In this document: one piece after another, positions 53,627-61,894 of the stretch
How positions within the stretch are numbered: position 1 is the stretch's first letter
Layout of the letters: the number at the start of each line of letters is the position of its first letter
Assembly (NCBI GenBank): GCA_947063875.1
Contig: CAMSTY010000012.1
Span: forward strand, 1 to 64,000
Direction of reading: 5' to 3'
From: an uncultured bacterium
GTDB lineage: Bacteria > Bacillota > Clostridia > Lachnospirales > Lachnospiraceae
Length of the DNA stretch: 64,000 nt
The notes under the pieces: generated by a model
What the model was told of the DNA's origin: nothing
Database searches by the model: none
Seen by the model: only the letters and a program-made list of their open reading frames with translations
Program-made: the position numbers and the translations under genes

Positions 53627-54862
53627 ATGGAAGAAATTCTGAGTGAGGTATTTAATATCTGGTATCTGATCGGCGCAGCTTTGGTGTTTTTTATGCAGGC
53701 GGGTTTTGCCATGGTGGAGACCGGCTTTACAAGGGCAAAGAATGCCGGAAACATTATCATGAAGAATCTGATGGATTTTTGTATCGGAACTGTCGTGTTC
53801 ATGTTTTTGGGTTTCGGGCTTTTGCTTGGGGAAGACGCCTTGGGGGGCCTGGTGGGACTTCCTACCCTGGGCATCATCACGGATTATGCTCATTTTGACT
53901 GGTCAAATTTTGTGTTCAATCTGGTGTTTTGCGCCACAACGGCAACGATTGTGTCTGGTGCGATGGCAGAGCGGACAAAATTTCTTTCCTATTGCGTGTA
54001 TTCGGCAATTATTTCGGCGGTGGTGTATCCGATTGAGGCACACTGGATCTGGGGAGGAGGCTGGCTGTCATCCATGGGATTTCACGATTTTGCCGGTTCC
54101 TGCGCCATCCATATGGTAGGCGGCTTTTCCGCGCTGATCGGCGCCTGGATGGAGGGGCCGCGCCTGGGAAAGTATGGAAAGGACAAAACCCCCCATGCGA
54201 TTCCGGGGCACAATGTGGTGATCGGCGCTCTTGGCTGCTTTATTTTGTGGTTTGGATGGTATGGGTTTAATGGCGCGGCGGCGACAAGCGGACCGCAGCT
54301 GGCATCCATTTTTGCCACTACGACTATTGCGCCGGCAGTGTCAACCGTGGTGTGCATGATATTTACCTGGGGCAAATATGGAAAACCGGATGTGTCCATG
54401 TGCCTGAATGCCTCTCTGGCCGGCCTGGTGGGCATCACTGCCGGGTGCGATGTGCTGGATGCCATGGGCGCCCTGGCTGTGGGAGTGGTATCCGGAACGT
54501 TGGTGGTGTTTGGCGTATGGTTCTGCGATTATGTGATCCATGTTGACGATCCGGTAGGCGCCGTGGCGGTGCATTTCTGCAATGGAATCTGGGGGACAGT
54601 TGCCGTGGGCTTGTTTGCGACAACCTCGGCTCCGGGCAGTTCCTGTCAGGGGCTGCTGTATGGCGGCGGGATTGCTTTGCTGGCAACTCAGATTCTGGGA
54701 GTGGTGAGCGTGCTGGCCTGGACGGGAGTCACCATGTTTGCTGTATTTAAAGCGATTGATAAAACATTGGGGTTGCGGGTGACAGATCAGGAGCAGCTGG
54801 AAGGGCTGGACATTCATGAGCATGCGATGAATGCCTATGCGGGATTTAGAATCGACCAATAA
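53627..54862 (+). CDS. amtB: Ammonium transporter
   Basis: A 411-aa Amt channel with eleven helices. It shows the family start LIGAALVFFMQAGFAMVETG, the pore His regions in SCAIHMVGGFSALIGAW and AVHFCNGIWGTVAVG, and the conserved ATIVSGAMAERTKF. The ATG at 53627 leaves six bases from GGAGG; an adjacent ATG at 53624 and a longer frame from 53549 are less likely. It works with glnB upstream and ends at a strong terminator. Confidence 0.97.
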   Translation: MEEILSEVFNIWYLIGAALVFFMQAGFAMVETGFTRAKNAGNIIMKNLMDFCIGTVVFMFLGFGLLLGEDALGGLVGLPTLGIITDYAHFDWSNFVFNLVFCATTATIVSGAMAERTKFLSYCVYSAIISAVVYPIEAHWIWGGGWLSSMGFHDFAGSCAIHMVGGFSALIGAWMEGPRLGKYGKDKTPHAIPGHNVVIGALGCFILWFGWYGFNGAAATSGPQLASIFATTTIAPAVSTVVCMIFTWGKYGKPDVSMCLNASLAGLVGITAGCDVLDAMGALAVGVVSGTLVVFGVWFCDYVIHVDDPVGAVAVHFCNGIWGTVAVGLFATTSAPGSSCQGLLYGGGIALLATQILGVVSVLAWTGVTMFAVFKAIDKTLGLRVTDQEQLEGLDIHEHAMNAYAGFRIDQ

Positions 54863-54876
54863 ATATAAAAAGACAT

Positions 54877-54917
54877 AAGGACACAGTTGCCGGAAACAGG
54901 CGGCTGTGTCCTTTTTT
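54877..54917. terminator. Bidirectional terminator between amtB and the LacI-type gene
   Basis: AAGGACACAGTTGCC pairs with GGCGGCTGTGTCCTT (one G-T pair), flanked by A and T runs. Confidence 0.88.
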
Positions 54918-54939
54918 GCGGGATTGGCAGAGGCTGTTA

Positions 54940-57159
54940 TCAAAACCTCCACCGGAAGTGCTTCTCAAACAAGGCCTGGGCGTTTTTGAGGGCCTCTTCG
55001 GGACTGCAGACATTGCTGTAGGCATTCTTCACGGCCATTCCCAGAATGCTGAGATACTTTCTCTCATCGAAGGGGGTCAGTTCCTGCTCCGGAACTCTTC
55101 TTCCCCGGGCCAGAGGGAAGCACCGCTCGGCCAGATTAATCCAGGGGAAGTTGTTCACAACCTCATAATTCACATAGGTCTTTTTGCAGGGCGAGGTGCT
55201 GCCCAAAAGAGCGGCGGCGGAAGAAATAGGCTCGCTGCACATCCATTTGATAAAGGAGAGGGCCTCCCTGGGATGGCGGGAGTAGCGGGATACTCCCAGG
55301 CTGCCGCCGCCGATGATGGGATTGGCGCCCGGCATCATGGTATAGCCGATGTTCCCTACCACAAGGGAATTCTGAGCAAGAAGGTCGCTGGCAAAATTGC
55401 TGTAAAGCACCGACATGGCAAAATTGCCGGAGGCAAAGCTTCGGGCAGTGTCCACCCACCAGCTGCAGTAGGAGGGAGATGTATATTGGCGAAGTTCCAG
55501 AAGTTCCTTTAAGGATTGGAGGCAAGCCGGGGAATCGAGATGAATCTCCTCCCGTTCGTCATACAGATTGTCCTGATGGCTGAACAGGCGGGCCATGAAT
55601 TCCGTACCGGCCACGCCCGTGGAACCCAGAGTAATCGTGGCTCCATAGTCCACAGGAGAAGAGGAATGAATGGACTTTGTGAAAAATCCGGCAATCCGGT
55701 TGAACTCCTCAAAGGTCTCAGGGGGTTTTAATTCGGTTCGATACTGTTCGTAATACATCCGCCGGTAAATGGGGCTTTCAAACAAATCCTTCCGATAGTA
55801 CAGAAGCTGGGCGCTGGGGGTGGACGGCAGGGCGTAAATCTGCCCGTGAATCTGGCTGTATTGCTCCGGGACTCCTTTCAAAAAAGAGGAAAGGCAAAGG
55901 CCGATATCCGGGTCGATCTCCGTCAGGGGCAGAAGAAGCTTGTCGGCAAACCAGGAAAGCCAGGTCACATCCAGCCGGAGGATATCAAAGCTGGAATCCG
56001 CATGCAAAGCATTGAAGGCTTCATAAATCTCATCGTAGGAATAAATGCAGATATTCACCGGAATATTACTCTTCTTTGTATAAAGCCGGGTAAAATTCTG
56101 CATAATATAAGCTTCCGGACTGTCCAGGGTAATCACGTTTAGCGAGGGGCAGTTCTTGGGAATAATAATATTGGCATGCCAGTCCCGAAAGCCGCTGCCC
56201 TCCAGATAGACGGTCCTGCCGACATCCTTGGTTTTGGACTGGGTTTTGCGGATGAGGCGTTCAGCGGCCTGCTTTCCCAGAAGCCGGTAATCCATCTCGT
56301 ATTTGAGGAAATCATTTTCCGGCATGGTGAAAATCGGGGACACGGTGCAGATCTCCAAGGAATGGCCGGAATCGTAGAACGTCAGGCACAGGTCCTTGAC
56401 GCCCTCGGCAAAGCCGTAATTGGAGATATAAAAGGCCTGGGGAATCGGCTGGCTGAATATCTGCATAATATTCTGATAGCGCCGGAAGGAGTCCGTCTGT
56501 ATGTGGGTGATCTGACAGTCTGATCCCTCCATGGCTTCCAGAAAACTCTGATAGAAATCAGACTCGTTGGAGTGGCTAAGGTTCCCGGTTACAACGCAGA
56601 TGTGCCCCAATCCTCTGGAGCGGGCATTTTCCGCCATTTTCCGGCCGGCATTTTGATAATTAAAGCCGATAAAATCGGCAGGAAAAGAAGGGCGGTGCTC
56701 CACAAACAGGATGTCCGGTTCATCGGCTTCAGGGGAAACGGACCTGTTCTTGTAGATGGATTCTTCGTAAGCAGTCCCGGCCACCACGGACAGGCAGGCA
56801 ATCCCCTTCACCAGGAGCGGACGGGCCTCCATAAGAGCTTCCCCCTCGCTGGCGGGAGCATTCTCGTTGGTCAGGTACCGGGTTACGGAGAAGCCTTTGC
56901 GGCGGGCGTAGATTTTGAAGGCAGAATAAAAATCCTCATACTGCCTGGCCCGGGAATCCGGCATGATCACGGCAAGAGAGTTGCTGAGGCCTTTGCGCAG
57001 CAAAGCAGCCCGCTCGTTGGGGGCATACCCCAGCTGGCTGGCAGCATCCATGACCCGTTTGATCTTTTCACTGCTGACATTTCCTTTGCCGTTGAGAACA
57101 TTGGAAACCGTTCCCTGGGCAACACCGGCTAATTTTGCAATATCCTTGATTGTGACCAT
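54940..57159 (-). CDS. LacI-family regulator fused to a solute-binding-protein domain
   Basis: A 739-aa protein, about twice the normal LacI length. Residues 1-55 are a LacI helix-turn-helix (TIKDIAKLAGVAQGTVSNVL with hinge NERAALLRKG). Residues about 60-340 form a LacI-type effector domain (LGHICVVTGNLSHSNESDF). Residues about 345-739 are a family 1 extracellular solute-binding domain (ILRLDVTWLSWFADKLLLPL, IYALPSTPSAQLLYYRKDLF, ALSFIKWMCSEP) but without signal peptide, so it stays in the cytoplasm. It is divergent from an ABC transporter operon whose promoter carries a LacI-type operator. The fused domain probably senses the same ligand as the transporter. Confidence 0.93.
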   Translation of the reverse strand: MVTIKDIAKLAGVAQGTVSNVLNGKGNVSSEKIKRVMDAASQLGYAPNERAALLRKGLSNSLAVIMPDSRARQYEDFYSAFKIYARRKGFSVTRYLTNENAPASEGEALMEARPLLVKGIACLSVVAGTAYEESIYKNRSVSPEADEPDILFVEHRPSFPADFIGFNYQNAGRKMAENARSRGLGHICVVTGNLSHSNESDFYQSFLEAMEGSDCQITHIQTDSFRRYQNIMQIFSQPIPQAFYISNYGFAEGVKDLCLTFYDSGHSLEICTVSPIFTMPENDFLKYEMDYRLLGKQAAERLIRKTQSKTKDVGRTVYLEGSGFRDWHANIIIPKNCPSLNVITLDSPEAYIMQNFTRLYTKKSNIPVNICIYSYDEIYEAFNALHADSSFDILRLDVTWLSWFADKLLLPLTEIDPDIGLCLSSFLKGVPEQYSQIHGQIYALPSTPSAQLLYYRKDLFESPIYRRMYYEQYRTELKPPETFEEFNRIAGFFTKSIHSSSPVDYGATITLGSTGVAGTEFMARLFSHQDNLYDEREEIHLDSPACLQSLKELLELRQYTSPSYCSWWVDTARSFASGNFAMSVLYSNFASDLLAQNSLVVGNIGYTMMPGANPIIGGGSLGVSRYSRHPREALSFIKWMCSEPISSAAALLGSTSPCKKTYVNYEVVNNFPWINLAERCFPLARGRRVPEQELTPFDERKYLSILGMAVKNAYSNVCSPEEALKNAQALFEKHFRWRF

Positions 57160-57383
57160 AGTTTTCTCCTGTTTCCTTTCTTATATGATATCATGCGTGT
57201 CATAAAATGGCAATCGTCAAAATGATTAAAAACAAGTTTTTTGAATAGAGTTCAAGAAAAAGTGATGAGAGAAATGGCGAGAATAAAAAGAAGGTTTGAC
57301 AAAAATAATAAAATATAGAAAAAATAACCCCATAAAAACAACAAAATGTTGTAAAAATCCTGATAAAAATCAATGAAAAATAA

Positions 57384-57412
57384 TTGACACGTTTCAAAAA
57401 TGGTGTTATAAT
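57384..57412 (+). promoter_or_regulatory. Consensus promoter with LacI-type operator for the ABC operon
   Basis: A perfect TTGACA (57384-57389), 17 bases, perfect TATAAT (57407-57412). The near-palindrome TGACACGTTTCA (57385-57396), with the central CG step typical of LacI/GalR operators, covers the -35, so binding would block RNA polymerase. The rest of the 304-base gap is very AT-rich, with no other clear site. Confidence 0.8.
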
Positions 57413-57463
57413 TCCATTATCAGTTAAATGAGAGATTTCCTACAAAAATAAGGAGGAGCAAAC

Positions 57464-58852
57464 ATGAGAAAAAAAATCGCATTGGTAACAGCGGCCGGTC
57501 TGTTGGCATCGGTTGTTGCTCTGAGCGGCTGCGGCGGCGGAAGTAACAGCAGCGGGGGGACATCGTCTGCTCAGGGAGCGGCAGGAGGAGCCGGGGCAGG
57601 CGAGTCAAAGGCTGAGGGCGGCGATGCGGCTGGCAGCGGGGAGGCCCTTCACCTGACCTTTTACTATCCGGTTAACGTAGGCGGTTCCGCGGCCCAGCTA
57701 ATCGAGGGCCTGTGCAGCGATTTCAATGCCGAGAATCCGGATATCGTAGTGGAGCCGGTCTACACGGGCAACTACGATGATACGGTGACCAAGCTGCAGA
57801 CAGCCGTACAGGGAGGCACCCCTCCTGAGGTATTCGTGAGCCTGGCAACCCAGCGTTTCACCATGGCTTCCACGGGAATGGCCATGCCATTGGATGACCT
57901 GATTGCGGCTGACCCCGACGGCCAGGAATATATTGATGATTTTCTTCCGGGATTTATGGAAGATTCCTATGTGGACGGACAGATTTACTCCATTCCTTTC
58001 CAGAGAAGCACCATGGTAATGTTCTATAATAAAGAGGCCTTTAAAGAGGTTGGCTTAGACCCGGAGAAGCCGCCGACAACCTGGGATGAGCTGGTGGAGT
58101 ATGGGCAGAAACTGACCAATGAGAACCGTTATGGTGTCGGCCTGGCATTGAACTCCGGTTCCGCCCAGTGGGCATTCACCGGTTTCTGCCTTCAGAACAG
58201 CGAGAACGGCGAGAATCTGATGGCCGAAGACGGCAAGGCGGTTATGTTTGATACCCCAGGGAATATTGAGGCTCTTCAGTTCTGGCTGGATCTGCAGAAC
58301 AAGTATGAGATCATGGCTCCTGGCATTGTTCAGTGGACCGACCTTCCCACCCAGTTCCTGGCAGGGGAAGTGGCTATGATCTATCACACCACCGGCAATA
58401 TGGCTAACATCAGCCAGAATGCAGAATTTGATTTCGGCACCTGCTTCCTGCCTGCAGGCAAGCGTCAGGGCGCTCCCACCGGTGGCGGCAACTTCTACAT
58501 CTCCAACGGCCTTTCCGAGGATCGGATACAGGCAGCCTGGAAGTTCATCCGCTTTATGACCGAGCCGGAGCGTGCGGCTCAGTGGGCTCTGGATACCGGT
58601 TATGTAGCTACCAGACAGTCCTGCTTTGATACGGACCTGATCAAGAATTACTATGAGGAACTGCCTCAGGCGAAGGTTGCCTTTGAGCAGATCGATGTGG
58701 CAAAGCCTGAACTTACCACCTACAATGCTGCTGAGATCTGGAGAATCCTGAATGATAACATCCAGTCCGCAGTGGTAGGAGACGCCACTCCGGAGGAGGC
58801 TTTAAAGGCCGCCCAGGAGCAGGCTACCGAGGTTCTGGCAGAGTACCAGTAA
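57464..58852 (+). CDS. ABC transporter extracellular solute-binding lipoprotein
   Basis: A 462-aa family 1 (sugar-type) binding lipoprotein. The signal peptide ends in the lipobox LSGC (Cys23), followed by a Gly/Ser/Ala/Glu linker. The mature part has LTFYYPVNVGGSAAQLIEGL, FNAENPDIVVEPVYTG and YSIPFQRSTMVMFYNKEAF, as in UgpB/MalE-type proteins for oligosaccharides or glycerol-3-phosphate. The start is six bases after AAGGAGGA. It is the first gene of the operon; the ligand is unknown. No ATP-binding subunit is encoded nearby, so a shared MsmX-type ATPase is likely. Confidence 0.94.
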   Translation: MRKKIALVTAAGLLASVVALSGCGGGSNSSGGTSSAQGAAGGAGAGESKAEGGDAAGSGEALHLTFYYPVNVGGSAAQLIEGLCSDFNAENPDIVVEPVYTGNYDDTVTKLQTAVQGGTPPEVFVSLATQRFTMASTGMAMPLDDLIAADPDGQEYIDDFLPGFMEDSYVDGQIYSIPFQRSTMVMFYNKEAFKEVGLDPEKPPTTWDELVEYGQKLTNENRYGVGLALNSGSAQWAFTGFCLQNSENGENLMAEDGKAVMFDTPGNIEALQFWLDLQNKYEIMAPGIVQWTDLPTQFLAGEVAMIYHTTGNMANISQNAEFDFGTCFLPAGKRQGAPTGGGNFYISNGLSEDRIQAAWKFIRFMTEPERAAQWALDTGYVATRQSCFDTDLIKNYYEELPQAKVAFEQIDVAKPELTTYNAAEIWRILNDNIQSAVVGDATPEEALKAAQEQATEVLAEYQ

Positions 58853-58905
58853 TATCAGGCGGAAAGAATCGCGGAAACATTTTGAAGGGCACCAGGTAAG
58901 AATGC

Positions 58906-59011
58906 AGGAAGGAGCTTCGGCTCCTTCCTCTACTATCAAGAGAAGACTCTCGGAAACTTTTAATACTCTACAGGTGTGCTGCCGGTTCAGTCAGAAGCAT
59001 GTCGGCACACC
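58906..59011 (+). terminator. Two hairpins between the binding protein and permease genes
   Basis: AGGAAGGAGC-TTCG-GCTCCTTCCT (58906-58929) is a perfect 10-bp stem capped by a UUCG tetraloop, and GGTGTGC/GCACACC (58973-59011) forms a second. Neither has a T run. Such stems commonly protect the upstream message, giving more binding protein than permease. Confidence 0.7.
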
Positions 59012-59031
59012 GGCGCTCAGAGGGAATGGTT

Positions 59032-59928
59032 ATGAAAACATATACGAAAAAACAACGGGAATTAAAGAAAAATCTTGTGGGCTGGCTTTTGGTGGCGCCC
59101 TCCCTGGCCTTTATGCTGTGCTTTACCGTATGGCCCATATTCCGAAGCATTTATTTAAGCCTTACCAAATATCGGATGGGTATGGCAAAGCCGGAATGGA
59201 TTGGCTTTGAAAATTACATCAATCTGTTTCAGTCCGGCCTGTTCTGGAAGGTAATGGGGAATACCTTGTATTTTGCACTGATTACGATTATTCCCAGTAT
59301 GGTGGTAGGCCTGTTTCTTGCTACCATCGTCAACCGGAAAAGCCGGCTGACCGGATTTGTGCGGACCGCTTATTTCTATCCGGTGATCATGCCGATGATT
59401 GCCATTGCAAGTATCTGGATGTTTATCTATATGGCGAAAAACGGCCTCTGGGATCAGTTCCTGGCAGCCCTGGGACGAAAACCTATGAATGTTCTTTCCA
59501 GCAAGAAAACGGTGCTTCCGGCCATGGCGGTCATGTATGTCTGGAAAGAGGCGGGATATCTGATGGTATTTTTCCTGTCCGGCATTCAGAGCATTTCGGA
59601 GGAGGTCAATGAGGCGGCCCGGATTGACGGGGCCGGTTCCTGGACTATTTTCCATCGGATCACTCTTCCTCTTCTGGCTCCCACCTTTTTATTCGTGTCC
59701 ACCATCGCCCTTACCAATAGCTTTAAACTGGTAGACCATGTGGTGATTATGACGGAAGGAGCCCCCAACAATGCCTCTACCTTGCTGCTGTATTACATAT
59801 ACCAGCAGGGTTTTACCAACTTTAACTACGGCGTGTCTTCGGCCCTGACAACGGTTATGCTGCTTCTTCTGATGGTAGTGGCGCTGCCTCGTTTCTTAAG
59901 CCAGGACAAAAAGATTCACTACAATTAA
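59032..59928 (+). CDS. ABC sugar transporter permease (MalF/UgpA type)
   Basis: A 298-aa permease with six helices. The N-terminal KKNLVGWLLVAPSLAFMLCF and the cytoplasmic EAA loop (EEVNEAARIDGAGSWTIFHRI near residue 190) are typical and would dock on the ATPase. The ATG at 59032 lies seven bases after AGAGGG; other in-frame ATGs upstream are too close to it or too far. It partners the next gene. Confidence 0.93.
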   Translation: MKTYTKKQRELKKNLVGWLLVAPSLAFMLCFTVWPIFRSIYLSLTKYRMGMAKPEWIGFENYINLFQSGLFWKVMGNTLYFALITIIPSMVVGLFLATIVNRKSRLTGFVRTAYFYPVIMPMIAIASIWMFIYMAKNGLWDQFLAALGRKPMNVLSSKKTVLPAMAVMYVWKEAGYLMVFFLSGIQSISEEVNEAARIDGAGSWTIFHRITLPLLAPTFLFVSTIALTNSFKLVDHVVIMTEGAPNNASTLLLYYIYQQGFTNFNYGVSSALTTVMLLLLMVVALPRFLSQDKKIHYN

Positions 59929-59941
59929 GGAGGGAGAAACC

Positions 59942-60763
59942 GTGAAAAAGAAAAAAGCAATCGGTACAATGATTACCATATTTGCGGTGCTGCTGGGTCT
60001 TCTGTGGCTGATTCCGCTGGTCTGGCTGATCGGGACTGCGTTTTCCGTGCCCTCCTTCCATATGACCTTGTTCCCCACCACGGCTTTCACTCTGGATAAC
60101 ATTAAGTATGTGTGGAATGCGGTTCCTTTCGGGACCTATTACATCAATACGCTGATTCTGGTGGTATGCACCTTTGTGGTACAGTTTGTCACTTCCACCA
60201 TGGCAGCCTACGCCCTGGGAGTCCTGGATTTTAAGGGTTCTGCTCTGGTATTTGCAGTGATTTTTATGCAGATCATTATCCCCAATGACGTGCTGATCAC
60301 TCCCAATTTTATGACACTTTCCGAGCTGAAAATGGTGAATACCAAGATCGGAATGATGCTGCCCTTCTACGGAAGCGCACTGGCGATCTTCCTTCTGCGG
60401 CAGCATTTCAAGTCCATTCCTAGGGCGCTGGCAGACGCGGCCAGAATCGATGGGGCCACCACATGGCAGACCATCTGGAGGGTGTATATGCCCTGTGCAA
60501 AGCCGGCATATCTTTCCTTTGCCGTGATTTCTGTCAGCTACCACTGGAACAACTATCTGTGGCCTCTGATTGTAACGAATTCCCCGGCAAACCGCACCTT
60601 GACTGTGGGGCTTGCCATATTTGCAAAATCAAAGGAAGCCAACATGCAGTGGGCCAATGTCTGCGCTGCGGCTTTCATCATTATCATTCCTCTGTTGCTG
60701 GCCTTCTTTGTTGCACAGAAGCAGTTTATGAGCAGCTTTGTGAGCGCCGGGATCAAGGAATAG
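59942..60763 (+). CDS. ABC sugar transporter permease (MalG/UgpE type)
   Basis: A 273-aa permease with six helices and the EAA motif ALADAARIDGATTWQTIWRV near residue 165. It starts 13 bases after the first permease behind AAGGAGGGAG, at a GTG. With the binding protein it forms a carbohydrate-uptake type 1 importer lacking its own ATPase gene in this window. Confidence 0.93.
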   Translation: MKKKKAIGTMITIFAVLLGLLWLIPLVWLIGTAFSVPSFHMTLFPTTAFTLDNIKYVWNAVPFGTYYINTLILVVCTFVVQFVTSTMAAYALGVLDFKGSALVFAVIFMQIIIPNDVLITPNFMTLSELKMVNTKIGMMLPFYGSALAIFLLRQHFKSIPRALADAARIDGATTWQTIWRVYMPCAKPAYLSFAVISVSYHWNNYLWPLIVTNSPANRTLTVGLAIFAKSKEANMQWANVCAAAFIIIIPLLLAFFVAQKQFMSSFVSAGIKE

Positions 60764-60778
60764 ACCGGAGGTAGGCAT

Positions 60779-61468
60779 ATGGAATTGAGATTTCTCGGAA
60801 AAGGCAGCGCGTTCTATCCGGTTTACGGCAATACGGGTGCGTATATGCTTTATGGCAAGGAATTGTATCTGTTGGATTGCGGAGAGTCGGCCTTTGAACG
60901 TCTGTATGGGTTGATCCGCCTGGATGAGATTGAGCGGGTGTATGTGATCCAGACTCACCTTCACGCAGATCATGTGGGGAGTCTGGGAAGCCTGATCTCC
61001 TACTTCCATCATATTTTGGGCAGACAGGTGGTGGTGGTTCATCCTCAGAAGACGATTGTGCAGCTTCTCACCTTAGAGGGAATTGACCCCCGTGGTTATA
61101 TTTATGAGGAAATCCTTCCGGAAAATGCCGCTCGTCTGCATGCTTTGCCGGTGGAGGTCAGACACGCTGCTGATATGAAATGTTATGGCTATATTCTCAG
61201 CGATGAAGGGGAGAGCATTTACTACAGCGGGGATTCCTCTGAACTTCCCCCTCAGATCCGGGAGCAGTTTCTGGAGGGAAAGATTCAGCGGATTTATCAT
61301 GACACGGCGTCCGAGGATCTGCCGAACCCCTCACACTGCTACTATGGGAAGATGGAGCAGTGGATTCCTAAGGAGAAACGGGGGCAGGTGTATTGTATGC
61401 ACTTAGACAGTCCCTGTGAGGAAGTGCTAAAGAGCCGGGGGTTTTCGGTGGTGGAGGTAGTGGGATAG
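60779..61468 (+). CDS. Metallo-beta-lactamase-fold hydrolase
   Basis: A 229-aa MBL-fold protein. The metal motif is QTHLHADHVGSLGS near residue 60, followed by a later His in the DTASEDLPNPSHCYYG region and Asp in YYSGDSSELP. Such folds include phosphodiesterases acting on cyclic phosphates (RNase Z/PhnP-like) and lactonases. Placed 15 bases after the permease genes behind GGAGG, it probably processes the imported compound; a phosphodiester or lactone substrate would fit. The exact reaction is unknown. Confidence 0.88.
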   Translation: MELRFLGKGSAFYPVYGNTGAYMLYGKELYLLDCGESAFERLYGLIRLDEIERVYVIQTHLHADHVGSLGSLISYFHHILGRQVVVVHPQKTIVQLLTLEGIDPRGYIYEEILPENAARLHALPVEVRHAADMKCYGYILSDEGESIYYSGDSSELPPQIREQFLEGKIQRIYHDTASEDLPNPSHCYYGKMEQWIPKEKRGQVYCMHLDSPCEEVLKSRGFSVVEVVG

Positions 61469-61560
61469 AAAGGCGGTATCCTGGGAACCCTGCATTTGCT
61501 GGAAGCGGATAATAAAACGTATAATCAGCAATATAATCTAATAACAAAACACGCCCAAAG

Positions 61561-61600
61561 GCGCATGGAACAGTAAAATGTAAACCATGCGTCTCTTTTT
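61561..61600 (+). terminator. Terminator of the ABC operon
   Basis: GCGCATGG pairs with CCATGCGT (one G-T pair), followed by CTCTTTTTAT. The 426-base gap up to the TnpB-like gene otherwise contains the two palindromes listed below and AT-rich sequence. Confidence 0.75.
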
Positions 61601-61690
61601 ATGTTTAAAGGAGGGGCCGGGAATGAAGGGGGGATTCTGTAATTGCGGGTTGATTTACAAGGCTTGTGTGGGCAATAGTGAATAAAAAAT

Positions 61691-61714
61691 TCTCAAAAAG
61701 TGTACTTTTTGAGA
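61691..61714. promoter_or_regulatory. 24-bp palindrome upstream of the TnpB-like gene, copy 1
   Basis: Arms TCTCAAAAAGT and ACTTTTTGAGA around a central GT. It is the exact reverse complement of copy 2; centre-to-centre distance is 127 bp, close to twelve helical turns. Confidence 0.75.
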
Positions 61715-61817
61715 AGGAAAAATGAAGCCTAAAAACATGTACATCTTACTATATTATCGTCAAAAAATCAAGAAAATTAATCTCTTTTTCTAGTTAATTT
61801 ATACCATGGAATATTTT

Positions 61818-61841
61818 TCTCAAAAAGTACACTTTTTGAGA
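61818..61841. promoter_or_regulatory. 24-bp palindrome upstream of the TnpB-like gene, copy 2
   Basis: Arms TCTCAAAAAGT and ACTTTTTGAGA around a central AC, 53 bp before the gene start. Together the pair flanks about 100 bases of AT-rich DNA that could hold the promoter. They might be operators for an autoregulator, or ends of a mini-element. Confidence 0.75.
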
Positions 61842-61894
61842 ACAAAAACCGACAACACTCCTGCTATTGCTGAAAGACAGAGGAAAACAGAAAC

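Noticed and set aside
57333-57342. Ten-base match (ATAAAAACAA) between sequence just after the putative guide scaffold (63288 on) and the ABC operon promoter region
   Set aside because: It would be attractive as a target of the dead TnpB, but the match is short, A-rich and breaks at base 11; in AT-rich intergenic DNA it is expected by chance. The guide boundary is also unknown.
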